DNA from: Candidatus Heimdallarchaeota archaeon LC_3
GTDB lineage: Archaea; Asgardarchaeota; Heimdallarchaeia; Hodarchaeales; LC-3
NCBI GenBank assembly: GCA_001940645.1
Contig: MDVS01000014.1
Coordinates: 62,001-126,000, forward strand
Direction: 5' to 3'
DNA: 64,000 nucleotides
A program made the position numbers and the translations under genes. The notes under the pieces are model-generated. The model searched no databases. It was given only the letters and a program-made list of their open reading frames with translations, and was not told the DNA's origin. This document shows, piece after piece, positions 10,223 through 20,292 of this stretch (position 1 is the first letter of the stretch; every line of letters begins with the position of its first letter).

Positions 10223-10900
10223 TTACTGGCTATAGGGGCGAGCATCAACCTTTTCCCCATGTTTTTTTGCTTCTTTTTTCCAGCCGCGATTATTAAGCCA
10301 GACAAAAAACCAACCTAGAAGACGACCCCGAAAAATAGAGGGAAGAACTTCAATTACTTCATCTGAGAATTCTTTCCCCTCTGCAAGTATATCGACCATT
10401 TTTATCAAAGTATTTCTAGTACCATTTGCTAAACCACCTAATTCATTCAGTTGTTTCCCTGATTTTCCTTCCAATCCTTCTCCTGCGCCAATTGCTATAC
10501 TACCACCCCATTTCATATCTGATTCGGATACAAAACGGTGATAAATGGATATAGCCACAGCAGTAATATGATGGGACTCAGCAAAACCACAATTTATTAT
10601 TGGAATGAATAATTTTCCTTCAACTTTTCTCTGTTGGATAACGATGGATTCCATCAATTTAGTTACAATATACGGCTGACAATCATCATAAAGCGGGGCA
10701 GTGAGGATTAGAATATCAGCTTCTTCAATTGCGTCAAGCATTAGTAAAAATTTATCATCAGAGGTCAGATGACTTCTGATCATTATAAGTTTAGGTTCTA
10801 AGCCTTTCTCTTGGAGAAGAGGTTCCAAATATTTGCTAATACTGTTGGAGGAACTTTTAATTCCTCTAGGACTACCTGATAATAAAAGTGTTTTTGTCAT
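10223..10900 (-). CDS. Flavodoxin-fold NAD(P)H-dependent oxidoreductase-like protein
   Basis: The 225-residue protein starts with a flavodoxin-like first strand and FMN phosphate loop (LLLSGSPRGIKSSS at about residues 5-18). A second core strand (ADILILTAPLYDD) would place it in the NADPH-dependent FMN reductase superfamily. The C-terminus is Arg/Lys-rich (GRLLGWFFVWLNNRGWKK). Its ATG overlaps the stop of the upstream flavoprotein gene by 4 nt, so the two are almost certainly cotranscribed and may form a redox pair. The flavin is inferred from the fold, and no substrate is indicated. Confidence 0.75.
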   Translation of the reverse strand: MTKTLLLSGSPRGIKSSSNSISKYLEPLLQEKGLEPKLIMIRSHLTSDDKFLLMLDAIEEADILILTAPLYDDCQPYIVTKLMESIVIQQRKVEGKLFIPIINCGFAESHHITAVAISIYHRFVSESDMKWGGSIAIGAGEGLEGKSGKQLNELGGLANGTRNTLIKMVDILAEGKEFSDEVIEVLPSIFRGRLLGWFFVWLNNRGWKKEAKKHGEKVDARPYSQ

Positions 10901-11496
10901 TTCTTCAACTCCATATCAATGACTAATTCCCGTAGTCTATCACGTACTTTCCCTTCTTCTTCTTTTTTGAGGAAAACTTCAGCTTTATATTTCGGTGGAT
11001 AAAAATTTCGACTATGGCGATCAATTAAGGTATTAAAAATTTGTATTTCTTCTTCATCTAAGTTCTCAGTTGTAGCTACTGCAAGTAATGATGGATAACG
11101 TTCATATCGTTTTAAATGGTGACTTTCACCAGATTTTCTAGTGAAACCTGGTTGAAGAAGACCCAACATTCTTTCAATTATCTTTTTTAATTCAGATGAG
11201 TATCCACCAAAGGTCAGAGGAGTTAAAAAAATAACTAATTCACTTTTTATTATTTTTTCTTTAATTCCTTCAGCATCATCATCTTTCACCATAGAACAAA
11301 TTCCTGGTGTCGTATCCCAACATCTGAAACAACCTAAACAATGTTTAATATTCTGTTGGTGAAGAATAATTGACTCAAAAGATATCTCTATATTTTTTAA
11401 TTCTTCTTCCAAAGTTTCTTGGATGAACAGCATCTGATCGTGACCCTTTAGACTTCCGTTTAGAATAATTGCACTCAAAATATATACTTCCTTCAT
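10897..11496 (-). CDS. Flavodoxin-family iron-sulfur flavoprotein-like reductase
   Basis: The 199-residue protein shows AIILNGSLKG as the phosphate loop and CLGCFRCWDTTPGIC, the cysteine motif of NADPH-dependent FMN reductase/iron-sulfur flavoproteins. VIFLTPLTFGGYSSELK follows as the flavin-binding strand. It is the first gene of a two-gene unit, overlapping the next by 4 nt. The ATG at 11496 gives an extra KEVYIL start. An alternative TTG at 11478 lies 8-9 nt after AAGGAAG and would begin right at the first strand, so it may be the true start. It probably transfers electrons through FMN and possibly a metal cluster. Confidence 0.8.
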   Translation of the reverse strand: MKEVYILSAIILNGSLKGHDQMLFIQETLEEELKNIEISFESIILHQQNIKHCLGCFRCWDTTPGICSMVKDDDAEGIKEKIIKSELVIFLTPLTFGGYSSELKKIIERMLGLLQPGFTRKSGESHHLKRYERYPSLLAVATTENLDEEEIQIFNTLIDRHSRNFYPPKYKAEVFLKKEEEGKVRDRLRELVIDMELKK

Positions 11497-11719
11497 TTTG
11501 CTGAGGTCATCGTTTCTTCAGAATTCTTTTTTTTATTTTGTGAAGTATTTAAGGTTAAATTCTACATAAAATCTTTTTCAGTATATTAGGTTTATCTACG
11601 AAGATTGTTAATTTTAGAATTAAAAATTCATTTTCGTAATTCACACCATTGTTAATTTACTTTAATATTTTCAATTATTGAGTTATTCTCTTAGTTGATT
11701 TCATTTCTTTTTCGTTTTT

Positions 11720-12553
11720 TCAGAATTCATTTTTTGGGAAACGCCAGAAAGCTAGTACTGCAAAAACAATAGACGCCACTACAGTTATTATAATGGGAGT
11801 CATAATAAAAGATTCACCCATTATTGCCATACCTGCTATAGGTAACGTTCCTTCTCCCATTGGCATTGTTAAGGGGAAAGGAGTAAATTCTGCAACACCA
11901 AGCATCGGGGCCAGCATGAATATTCCTAGATTTAATCCGAGACTTATTCCGAGAACACGTGCACTATCATCAAAAAAGGTTCCTAGCATCAAAACCAGTG
12001 TTAAGTAGAACATGAGAGGTAAAGCTAATATTGTGAGTCCAATAATAAAATCTACAGGTGAGATACTTCCCTGCCAACCAGAAAGTTCCTTGAAAAGTAG
12101 TAGTTCTGCAAAAGCAATTACACCAGGAATTATGAGCATTGAAACAAGAATACCAAATGAATTACTAAGAAGTTTAGAACTAATAAAAGCAAAGCGTGAC
12201 ACAGGTTTCGATAGAATCCAAGCAGCAGTTCCAGATTTCTTTTCACCAACAATTACATTCTGCATGATTACGATGACTCCATAGACAGTCATCATGCTAA
12301 AAATTATGTAAAAAAAGACTGCCCCTTCCATCATTTCTGTCGGAGAAAGAGCTTCCGCACTATCTTCCCCCATTATTGATCCAATTACTGGAAAAAACAT
12401 TAAAACATTAATAACCATAACCCATAAAAGAGTCTGGAGCCACCAAGACTTGGTACGCTTCCATCGACCAATTTCAGTTGAAAATAAATTCCAAAATCCT
12501 CTAGTTACACCTGTTTTTGTAATCTCATCAAAAATTTCAATTTGTGTCATCAT
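11720..12553 (-). CDS. ABC-2 type transporter permease
   Basis: The 277-residue protein has about six transmembrane helices and fits the ABC2_membrane-type permeases. A soluble N-terminus (residues 1-35, GRWKRTKSWW) leads into the first helix, and an EKKSGTAAWILSKPVSR-like loop lies between helices 2 and 3, as in NosY/YhaP-type permeases. Its first base overlaps the stop of the ATPase gene by 1 nt, so translation is coupled. It is likely half of an exporter of lipids, drugs or peptides. The substrate is not deducible. Confidence 0.85.
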   Translation of the reverse strand: MMTQIEIFDEITKTGVTRGFWNLFSTEIGRWKRTKSWWLQTLLWVMVINVLMFFPVIGSIMGEDSAEALSPTEMMEGAVFFYIIFSMMTVYGVIVIMQNVIVGEKKSGTAAWILSKPVSRFAFISSKLLSNSFGILVSMLIIPGVIAFAELLLFKELSGWQGSISPVDFIIGLTILALPLMFYLTLVLMLGTFFDDSARVLGISLGLNLGIFMLAPMLGVAEFTPFPLTMPMGEGTLPIAGMAIMGESFIMTPIIITVVASIVFAVLAFWRFPKNEF

Positions 12554-13509
12554 TATTCACCTTTTACCAACTTAATAAATGCTTCTTCAAGATCATATCG
12601 CTTTATTCCAAACTCCAAAATATTTATTGTTTCATCTGTGAGAAACAATCGAAGTAATTTTGTTTTTGCTACCTGTTCATCAGAAACGTGGACATAAAAT
12701 AGTGTGGAATTTTCCTCTACCTTTGCTTCAACTTCTGTGACCCAAGATTGGTCTGAAATTTGTTTTTCTACAGTTGATCCTTCACCTTCGAATTTCACAG
12801 AGTAAACGATTCCTTCCTGTCCTCCCATGATTTCTTTGATGGACCCTTGTGCTATTAATTGACCCTTATTAAGAATTGTAACAGTGTCACTCACTCTTTC
12901 AACATCATCTAATATATGCGTTGAATAAAAAACTGTAACTTCATGAGCTTTTAACCGTTCCATAATTTCTAGAACATCTCGTCGACCTAGTGGATCTAAA
13001 GATGCAGCAGGTTCATCTAAAATTAATAAATCAGGATAATTAGCATTGGCTTGAGCAATTCCGAGACGTTGAATTTCACCACCTGAAAATCCTTTAATAG
13101 GACGATCAGCTTTATCCTCCAATCCAACCAAGTTAATCATATTATCTATACGTTCTTCTATTGCATGATTTGGTCCTTTATAGTAGAATTTTAGTGTGTA
13201 ACGAAGGACTTCCCGGGAGCTCATATAGCTCGGATACCGAGGATGTTGAGCCAAATAACCAACTTTGGATCGAATCTTAATACTTGAACGGGTAATATCA
13301 CTACCAAAAATTGTACCACTTCCACTTGAAGGTGTTATCAGTCCAAGTAAAAGTTTCATTGTAGTGGTCTTTCCAGCACCATTAGGCCCTAAAAAACCGA
13401 AAATAGACCCTTTAGTCACATTTAAATCGAGGGAATTAAGAACAGGTACCCCACTGTAGGTTTTAGTTAAACCTTGCGTTTGAATAACATAGGAATTGTG
13501 TTGAGTCAT
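12553..13509 (-). CDS. ABC transporter ATP-binding protein
   Basis: This is a classic single-domain ABC ATPase with a C-terminal extension. It has Walker A GPNGAGKTT, the signature as FSGGEIQ (Phe for Leu, Glu for Gln), Walker B LLILDEP and the switch histidine in STHILDD. The open frame can start at 13548, but the ATG at 13509 is preferred: it is preceded by AAGGTGAG at a short spacing and begins exactly at MTQHNSYVIQTQGLTK. It pairs with the overlapping permease at 11720-12553. The last 90 or so residues match the accessory domain of exporter ATPases. Confidence 0.9.
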   Translation of the reverse strand: MTQHNSYVIQTQGLTKTYSGVPVLNSLDLNVTKGSIFGFLGPNGAGKTTTMKLLLGLITPSSGSGTIFGSDITRSSIKIRSKVGYLAQHPRYPSYMSSREVLRYTLKFYYKGPNHAIEERIDNMINLVGLEDKADRPIKGFSGGEIQRLGIAQANANYPDLLILDEPAASLDPLGRRDVLEIMERLKAHEVTVFYSTHILDDVERVSDTVTILNKGQLIAQGSIKEIMGGQEGIVYSVKFEGEGSTVEKQISDQSWVTEVEAKVEENSTLFYVHVSDEQVAKTKLLRLFLTDETINILEFGIKRYDLEEAFIKLVKGE

Positions 13510-13872
13510 ATTTCTCACCTTAAGACTAGTAAAATCTCTTATATCCAAAATGATTAAATAAGTTTCTCCTAAATTAAGTATGCCTGCAAAAAATTCTTTA
13601 AAATATAAATTTATGATAAAATCATTAAAGAATTGAAGATTCAGGTAATTGAAGGATTATAATCTCTTTAAGCTCTTCAATTTTATTTCTTTTGTGTTTA
13701 CGAGAAGATTTTTTTAAACGAAATAGAGGTTCAGAATTACTGTAAAAAATAAGTTTACTAATAGGTAATAACAGACAATCTCTTCCTCTTTAAAGATATT
13801 AAGTAAGCCTACATAGATTATATTTCAATTTTTCGAACAGGATTTTGGTTCGCATTTTTCAAAAAAACGGAA
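13510..13872. other. Intergenic region, nothing recognised
   Basis: This AT-rich gap separates two leftward genes. No open frame, strong palindrome or RNA-like structure was noticed. It should contain the promoter of the ABC genes near 13540-13600. Confidence 0.4.
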
Positions 13873-14733
13873 TTATAATTTTCTAATTTCTTTGATAAGT
13901 TTACCAGCATCTTCGGCTTTTACTTGAATCATCTCTAATTTTTCTCTTTCTGAACCTTCTAAATTCCCATTATATTCAATAATTGCTGAAGCAGTCATAA
14001 GAGTTTGAAGAGTATTTCCTATATCGTGTGAATATATATCTTTTAGATTCAACATTTCATGATTGGTTATAGATCGTTCAAAATGAATAAAAATCACAAT
14101 TAACAGAACAGTTAATATTATCGACATTGTATAGTTTATTATTATTGCAAAATCATTTGTTGAATTTAATAAACCATAAGAATAATCATCTACTGTAAGA
14201 ATTAAAGAAATTGAAATAATAATGTAAATCACAAAACTGAAAATGGCTAGATATAACCAATGCAATCCTTTATCGAATAACCTAATTAAATTATTTCTTC
14301 GATTATATAAAAGAATACCTATAATGGCGTAGCTACCGAATCCAAAAAATATTGTGATAGTTCTTGCTAAAGCAATCTGAGTAAGTAATCCAAACACTAA
14401 TGGAAAACATATAATTCCTGAGCATACAGCTATAACTAAAGGTGTTGAAACTGGATAAAAATATGAAATTATGCTTGAAAGTAATAAAACAACTCCAATA
14501 CTGAAAAATATAATATTCATTAGGAGTAAAAGTTCCTTCTGATAAGTATCGATTACTAAATCTGCCATAATGGGTATTACTCCTGCTACAATCCAACTCA
14601 CCCAACCTGTGATTAGTAATATAAACCTTTGTTCCTTAGTATTTCTGAAAAATTCAGTTCCGTTAGTTAAACCTATAAATCGTAACCCGATTAGAATAAT
14701 GAGACTGTAAGATGTTAGAATATTCAAGTTCAA
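13873..14733 (-). CDS. Seven-helix membrane protein with histidine-kinase dimerisation segment but no ATPase domain
   Basis: The 286-residue protein has about seven transmembrane helices (residues 5-215) like MASE/7TM sensor regions. A short cytoplasmic segment YSHDIGNTLQTLMTASAII follows, matching a HisKA H-box with H236 as the phosphorylatable residue, and the paired dimerisation helix ends at residue 286. The HATPase domain that should follow is missing, and the 360 bp beyond the stop encode nothing like it. It may be a truncated kinase, a phosphotransfer scaffold acted on by another kinase, or a dominant-negative partner. It is a single gene. Confidence 0.7.
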   Translation of the reverse strand: MNLNILTSYSLIILIGLRFIGLTNGTEFFRNTKEQRFILLITGWVSWIVAGVIPIMADLVIDTYQKELLLLMNIIFFSIGVVLLLSSIISYFYPVSTPLVIAVCSGIICFPLVFGLLTQIALARTITIFFGFGSYAIIGILLYNRRNNLIRLFDKGLHWLYLAIFSFVIYIIISISLILTVDDYSYGLLNSTNDFAIIINYTMSIILTVLLIVIFIHFERSITNHEMLNLKDIYSHDIGNTLQTLMTASAIIEYNGNLEGSEREKLEMIQVKAEDAGKLIKEIRKL

Positions 14734-14902
14734 GCCTGCCAGTGGAGTATTATTTGATATCTAAATAATTCTGAATAAATTATCTAATAATAAGGGGTCG
14801 AAAATATCTTAAAATATCTTAATATCATATTATTTTGCTAGGTTTATTATACCAAAATTATATTTTATTCAATATATTTAGTAAATTTAGGAATTAGTCA
14901 TT

Positions 14903-16126
14903 GTGGAAATGTCATTCTATGAAATTGATAGTAAAATAAATATTATTCCTAGCAAATGCTCTGATCCTTGGTTTTGGACGAGTGCTCAAATAAATCCATA
15001 TCGAGGGTGTCAATTTAATTGTCATTATTGTGATGGGAAAGCTAATTACTATGGAATACCAAAATTTGGTCATCAAATAAGAATTAAGCGTGATGTAATA
15101 AAAACTTTAACTCGATCTTTACATAAATTAGGCTATCGAAAAAAATCCGACGCTAAACAAAAAAAATTATCCTCTTTTTTATCCAAGTCTGAAATACTAG
15201 AAGAAAGAGAAATTCTTCCTAAATTTATTATCTCTGTCGGTGGAGGAGTCACTGATGCTTATCAAAATATAGAAAAAGAAAAGGAAATCACAAAAAATAT
15301 TATTAAAACTCTGATTGAGTTTGAGTTTCCCGCTTTTTTCCTTACTAAAAGTACGCTTATTCTAAGAGATCTTGATCTTATAGGGGAATTAAATGATCGT
15401 TCTTATGCAGGTGTTAATATTTCAGTTGGTTATAGTGATGAGAAGATCAGAAGACTCATAGAACCACACAGTGCAAGCACTTTGAAACGGTTTGAAGTTC
15501 TTGCGCAATTTAGAGAGGCTGATATTCCAGGTGGAATATCTATGATGCCTTTAGCTCCTTTTATTGGTGATTCTGATGAGAATATTGACACACTTCTGAA
15601 ATGGGCCTCAGAGAGCAAAGCAGAACATGCATTAATTGCTGGATTAACGTTGAAGCCCGGAAACAGAGAATTGTTTTTTAAAGAGTTTTTAATGAAACAT
15701 TTTCCTCAACATGTTGATAAATATAAGCTTATTTTTCCTGAAAACAACACCTATGGCATACCGAAATTTGATAAAATAAAAATTCCTAATGTCACAGCAA
15801 TTGGACATGAATTATGTAAGAAATATAATATTTATCCCCGAATTAAGAGATATATTCCTGATGGAGTAATAAAAGAAAATTATTTACTTGTTGAACATCT
15901 TTATTACGTCCATTACTTACTTTCTTGGGTTAACAATAAACCTCACTCTTATCCAGCATCAAGAATAATAAAATTTGCTTGTACAATTGATAAATTAGAA
16001 GAAAATATTCGAGACCTTTCAGAAGATAAAAGAGAAGAATTCTTAGATGGCCCAGCCTTCTGTCATCAAATTGTTGATGAATATTTGAAAACTAAGGATA
16101 ACAAGATTAGAAAAGAATTTGAATAA
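14903..16126 (+). CDS. Radical SAM protein of the SplB/spore photoproduct lyase-like group
   Basis: The 407-residue protein carries a CxxxCxxC cluster motif (C36, C40, C43; CQFNCHYC) within NPYRGCQFNCHYCDGKA. This is the COG1533 SplB/Rv2578c-type signature, where the N-terminal SAM barrel binds a 4Fe-4S cluster. Later blocks, FFLTKSTLILRDLDLIGEL and MMPLAPFIGDSDEN, are typical of the barrel. These proteins are often annotated as DNA repair photolyases, but most are uncharacterised, so lyase activity is not asserted. The start is GTG at 14903 or ATG at 14909. It is monocistronic. Confidence 0.85.
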   Translation: MEMSFYEIDSKINIIPSKCSDPWFWTSAQINPYRGCQFNCHYCDGKANYYGIPKFGHQIRIKRDVIKTLTRSLHKLGYRKKSDAKQKKLSSFLSKSEILEEREILPKFIISVGGGVTDAYQNIEKEKEITKNIIKTLIEFEFPAFFLTKSTLILRDLDLIGELNDRSYAGVNISVGYSDEKIRRLIEPHSASTLKRFEVLAQFREADIPGGISMMPLAPFIGDSDENIDTLLKWASESKAEHALIAGLTLKPGNRELFFKEFLMKHFPQHVDKYKLIFPENNTYGIPKFDKIKIPNVTAIGHELCKKYNIYPRIKRYIPDGVIKENYLLVEHLYYVHYLLSWVNNKPHSYPASRIIKFACTIDKLEENIRDLSEDKREEFLDGPAFCHQIVDEYLKTKDNKIRKEFE

Positions 16127-16200
16127 TGAACGATAAGACGCAAAAGGTGAGGAATATAACTAAAATTATGAATGAATTTAATTTAATGAATTACCCCTTT

Positions 16201-17550
16201 TTATCCGAGTAAAACAGCCATAACTACTATTATTCCAGAGGCAACAACTAAATGTACTACAGTAATCAATGCAGGAGTTTTCCAACCACTCCAACCTATT
16301 TTATCACCAGTTCTTTTAGCAAGTACGCTTATACCTATTACATTACTTGGAGAGCCAATAGGAGTAAAATCTCCACCTAAATTAGCACCAATAATTAAAG
16401 CCCATCCTAAGACTAACACACTCATCCCTGTTGCATCTGCTATAGTTATTATCATAGGTGCTAAAGCAGCAGCAATAACAATATTGTCTACAATTCCCGA
16501 GAATATAGCACTAACCCAGAGTATAACTAATGCAGCTATTATTAAGTTAGTTCCAACTGAAGATTGTATCAAATCTGCTAAGATGTCTATCACACCAACT
16601 AATTCTAAGGAAGAAACAAGAACAAACAAACCAGCAAAAAAGGCTAATAAGGGCCAGTCAATTGCTTTAATAGCATCGTCAAAATCAACACCTGATGCTA
16701 AAATCATGGCAGTAGCTCCTATAAGACTAATATCTAGTACACTTAGTCCAATAAATGTCGAAAGCACAAAAAGGATAATCATAATTGAAAGTATGATACC
16801 AGTTGCATAGAAAAAGCGGATATTTTTTACAGAAGCCCATTCATCAAATTCTTCAACAACCTTCATTTGCTCCTCTTTACTTATTGTACTTTTTGGAAGC
16901 TGTAATTGGATGAAAAAGAAAACGAATGAAACTAAAATCAAGGTTGATGCAACGACTACACCAATAGCTAGAAAATCTACATATCCAATATCTAAAGTAG
17001 TGCCAATAATGATATTAGGAACAGAAGAAACTAATGTGTACATCCCTGCTACGTTAACAAGGATCATTTCTGCAATTATAAATGGCCTAGCTGGATAATT
17101 AAGCCTTTGACATGCTAAGATCGTTAGAGATCCTGCGATTAATATTGCACTAATATTATTAATAACTATAGATAAAACAACCGTTAACAATCCCATGTAC
17201 AAGAGTAATTTTTTTGAATCGCCTTTAGTTAGCTTTAATATTTTGATCGCAATGTAATGGAATAAACCACTTTTTCCTCCTATATCAACAACAAGTAAAT
17301 TAGCCACAATAATGGCTAATATTACAATATCCCCAGATAAATGTTCAATAATAGTGAGATCGTAAGACTCGTATAATTGAGAAGTATCAAAGAAATGGAT
17401 AAGCCAACCTGCAACTAAAACTAAAACACCACCCAAAAATGCTGCAAAATGTTTATTGAACTTACTATATATTATTAAAGTGTAAGTAAAAACAAAAATT
17501 CCCAAAAAAAGTAAAATGTACAATGGATCTGCTATGACCGAACCTTCCAT
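16201..17550 (-). CDS. ArsB/NhaD/SLC13-type anion or cation transporter
   Basis: The 449-residue protein has 11-12 predicted membrane helices and the ion-transporter superfamily repeat motifs: NNISAIL in the first half, DNIVIAAALAP and GANLGGDFTPIGSPSN in the second. The latter is the substrate hairpin conserved in ArsB, NhaD, CitM and the melanocyte P-protein group. Substrate could be Na+/H+, arsenite or a dicarboxylate; no local arsenic genes point to ArsB. It follows the USP-like gene with 7 nt between them, so the two form an operon. Confidence 0.88.
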   Translation of the reverse strand: MEGSVIADPLYILLFLGIFVFTYTLIIYSKFNKHFAAFLGGVLVLVAGWLIHFFDTSQLYESYDLTIIEHLSGDIVILAIIVANLLVVDIGGKSGLFHYIAIKILKLTKGDSKKLLLYMGLLTVVLSIVINNISAILIAGSLTILACQRLNYPARPFIIAEMILVNVAGMYTLVSSVPNIIIGTTLDIGYVDFLAIGVVVASTLILVSFVFFFIQLQLPKSTISKEEQMKVVEEFDEWASVKNIRFFYATGIILSIMIILFVLSTFIGLSVLDISLIGATAMILASGVDFDDAIKAIDWPLLAFFAGLFVLVSSLELVGVIDILADLIQSSVGTNLIIAALVILWVSAIFSGIVDNIVIAAALAPMIITIADATGMSVLVLGWALIIGANLGGDFTPIGSPSNVIGISVLAKRTGDKIGWSGWKTPALITVVHLVVASGIIVVMAVLLG

Positions 17551-17557
17551 TAGTTAT

Positions 17558-18574
17558 TCATTCCCAAACTATTGTAATCATTGTTTTAGATACCATTCTA
17601 CCAATGATATCAACGTCTATATCTAATAAGTAATCTTGATTTGAATGTGAGTAGACTAAAACGCTTCCGGCATTGTATTTATCAACTAAATTTTGTATGG
17701 AGATACCTAATGATCCTGTAACGATTTCTGTTTCAATATTTTTAACATTACCTCGAACTGTTGCAATTATTTGTTCCATGAATTCTTTTAATCGTCTCTG
17801 TAATTTTTCTTTTATGCTGTCTAAGCTTAGATTTGGATCCGGTTTCTTCTCTGTCTGAACTAAGTGATATAGCTCAACTATTTTTGGATCAAGAACAGCA
17901 CATAAAACTATTTTTGTATTATCATCATATAATTGAAGGATACTGTTTGTTATTGGAATCACTGTATCTGGATGTACTATTACTACAACAGTATTCATAT
18001 CTCCTGAAATATTTCGTGGTATCAAACTTACGGGGAAGGATTTAGCACTTTTTCTTAAAAGGACTTCAATTTCTTCACCTAAAGTATCTTTAGAATCTTG
18101 TTCCGTTTTCGTCAACGGTGTTGGGATACATAAATAATCTAATTTTTTTTCCATAATTTGATTAAATAAGAAATCCATAGAAGATCCTGATTCTTTCATC
18201 AATTTATCGATTTGTTCATGAATATCCTTCGGTTTAGGAGATTGTACAGAAATTATATCCTTGATCTGAAAATATTTTATTATGTTTTCTACTAAGAGTC
18301 CTTGTTGTGCTTCCGCACGGTTAATTAAAGTTATTAAATCAGTATAATATTTTTCCCAGGCAAAAACAAATAATTTTGCTGAATAATTTTTAGAAATTTT
18401 TTGGGCTATCTCCAAAGGCCTTCTATTTTCTTCGGTTTTTTGTGGAACATAAGTAATAACTATTCCTATATTTTTAGGAGGATTTTTCTTCACTATTTCA
18501 ATTTTAGGTACTACAGATCTTTCAAACATTAAATAAAATTCATCTTTTATATCTTCTGATGCCAAGAACTTCAA
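17558..18574 (-). CDS. Universal stress protein-like cytosolic partner of the transporter
   Basis: The 338-residue soluble protein has two alpha/beta units. Residues 30-170 (IGIVITYVPQ...DYLCIPTPL) and 185-338 (TVVVIVHPDT...AGSVLVYSHS...ITIVWE) resemble tandem UspA/HUP folds, as found fused or coupled to ion transporters. A clear ATP-binding G-x2-G-x9-G motif is not obvious, so nucleotide binding is uncertain. It is first in a two-gene operon with the ArsB/NhaD-type transporter, which suggests a regulatory or gating role. That role is inference. Confidence 0.65.
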   Translation of the reverse strand: MKFLASEDIKDEFYLMFERSVVPKIEIVKKNPPKNIGIVITYVPQKTEENRRPLEIAQKISKNYSAKLFVFAWEKYYTDLITLINRAEAQQGLLVENIIKYFQIKDIISVQSPKPKDIHEQIDKLMKESGSSMDFLFNQIMEKKLDYLCIPTPLTKTEQDSKDTLGEEIEVLLRKSAKSFPVSLIPRNISGDMNTVVVIVHPDTVIPITNSILQLYDDNTKIVLCAVLDPKIVELYHLVQTEKKPDPNLSLDSIKEKLQRRLKEFMEQIIATVRGNVKNIETEIVTGSLGISIQNLVDKYNAGSVLVYSHSNQDYLLDIDVDIIGRMVSKTMITIVWE

Positions 18575-18699
18575 CTCTTTTAATTATTCAATATTAAAAT
18601 CATAAAAAACTATAATTATTAATTCTGATAATTAAATTTCGAATTTTTTAACTTATATGTGTTTTTCGAATTTTTTTCGAAAATGAAAAAAGTTATGAA

Positions 18700-20122
18700 G
18701 TACTGTTCAGGTAGGGGATGAATTACCACTATTTTTGATAGTTTTACTTTCAAAAAGGTGTTATTAAAAGATAAAAATACTTAGTTGTTTTTTGTTACTA
18801 ATGTATCTTGTTCAGAAAAATCATATTCGCTGGAAAACGCTAGCTGAGTACAAGATACTATTACGTCTTGCACGTTTAAGCAAAAATGTTTATAATACTG
18901 CTTTATGGTATATTAACGACCACTATGATAAACACAAGACCTATTTGCGTTACGAAGAATTATATAAAATAATGAAAGGACAGGACCCTAATTATTTATA
19001 ATGACCTTCACAAACAGCACAACAAACTTTGAAAATGCTTGATCGGGCAATAAACTCATTTTTTGTACTATTAAAATTAAAAAAACAAGGAATATACACA
19101 AAAAATATAGAATTTCCACACTATAAATCTAAACAATGTTAATATCCATGTATTTTTCCTAAGCAACAATTTAAAATATTCGAAGATGGAAAAACCATTC
19201 GATTATCGCTTGGACGCTATTTTACCATTCATGAAGGACAACAGTATCTATTTTTCACCTTACCCGATCATATAATCAGAACTGAACTGAAAAAGGTGCG
19301 ATTACTACCCCAATGGCACGGTCAAGCCTTTGATATCGAATATCTCTATAAAGTTAAGAAAGAAAACGCAATACTTAATTCTAATAATCAACTTGCTATT
19401 GATCTCGGGTTAGCCAATTTTGCGACTTGTGTTAGTAGTAACAATGTTTCTACCACTGAATCCGCTTTCATACTTGAAGGACGTGGATTAAAAAGCTATA
19501 ATCGATGGTGGAATAAAGCAAAAGCAAATAATCAAAGTATTATAGATAAACAACAGCGAAAGAGAATAGGTAGAAAAGAATCACATTTATTACAAAAAAG
19601 ACGATCCATAATTAGAAACTATACGTTTCAAGCAGTCAATTACATTATCAAGCATTGATTAATTAATGAAATCGGTATTATCATTATAGGCGAATTAACT
19701 GATATAAAACGAAAGAGCAAGTTAGGTAAAAAAACTAATCAGCATTTTCAAGCGATACCGATAGGAAAATTCAAACAACAGTTACAAACAAAATGTGATT
19801 ATTATGGTATAGTGTATAAAGAAGTTATTGAAGCGTATACCTCACAAATCTGTTCACAATGCGGAGTAATACGAAAAATGAATCGTATAATAAGAGGATT
19901 GTATTATTGCAAGCAATATGGTTTGAACATTAATGCCGATGTCAATGGTGCATTGAATATCGGTTCAAAAGTAGCTTCTAATGTCTTTAATTATACTGTT
20001 AAAGGCTGCAGGAGTAGTGGTCGCGTGAATCGACCTCAACGAATAAGAGTGGTTACTTTTTCACAAAAATTAATGCACTAAACTTCGTTTGAAGTCACGT
20101 CCTTCAGATCGTGGTAGTTCAC
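18700..20122 (+). mobile_element. Degenerate IS200/IS605-family element carrying only a TnpB relic
   Basis: The element holds a tnpB-like frame (18801-20081) without tnpA. A left-end hairpin candidate GGTA-N10-TACC lies near 18710-18728. After the gene, CACG-TCCTTCAGAT-CGTG (about 20096-20111) followed by GTAGTTCAC resembles the subterminal hairpin and right end of IS605-type elements. Exact ends and the target tetranucleotide cannot be fixed without a related copy. The element is dead because the gene has several stops. Confidence 0.7.
18801..20081 (+). pseudogene. tnpB: TnpB (RNA-guided nuclease family) pseudogene with in-frame stops
   Basis: All parts lie in one reading frame but are broken by TAA-TGA at 18999-19004, TAA near 19140 and TGA at 19656-19658. 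The RuvC-I motif AIDLGLANFAT, the RuvC-II strand IIIIGELTDIK, the zinc finger start CSQCG and the RuvC-III motif NADVNGALNI are all recognisable. The second zinc pair reads CKQY where CxxC is expected. There are several substitutions and no frameshift, so the copy decayed by point mutation and cannot be active as written. A TTG at 18792 would add three codons. Confidence 0.85.
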
Positions 20123-20292
20123 TTTAAAACTACTTTGATAAATAATTTAATATTGTCATTAGGAAATTGTTACCTATTATACAAATATTTAACATTTTCA
20201 TGAAAATAGGTCATTAGAGAAAAGAAAACTCATTCCACTTAGCATAAAGTTTGGTTTTCATTATCAAAGCCTCGTAATTCATTTGTGATTTT

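Noticed and set aside
11793..12284. Plus-strand frames opposite the ABC permease
   Set aside because: They mirror a well-supported membrane protein gene and have shadow-like composition.
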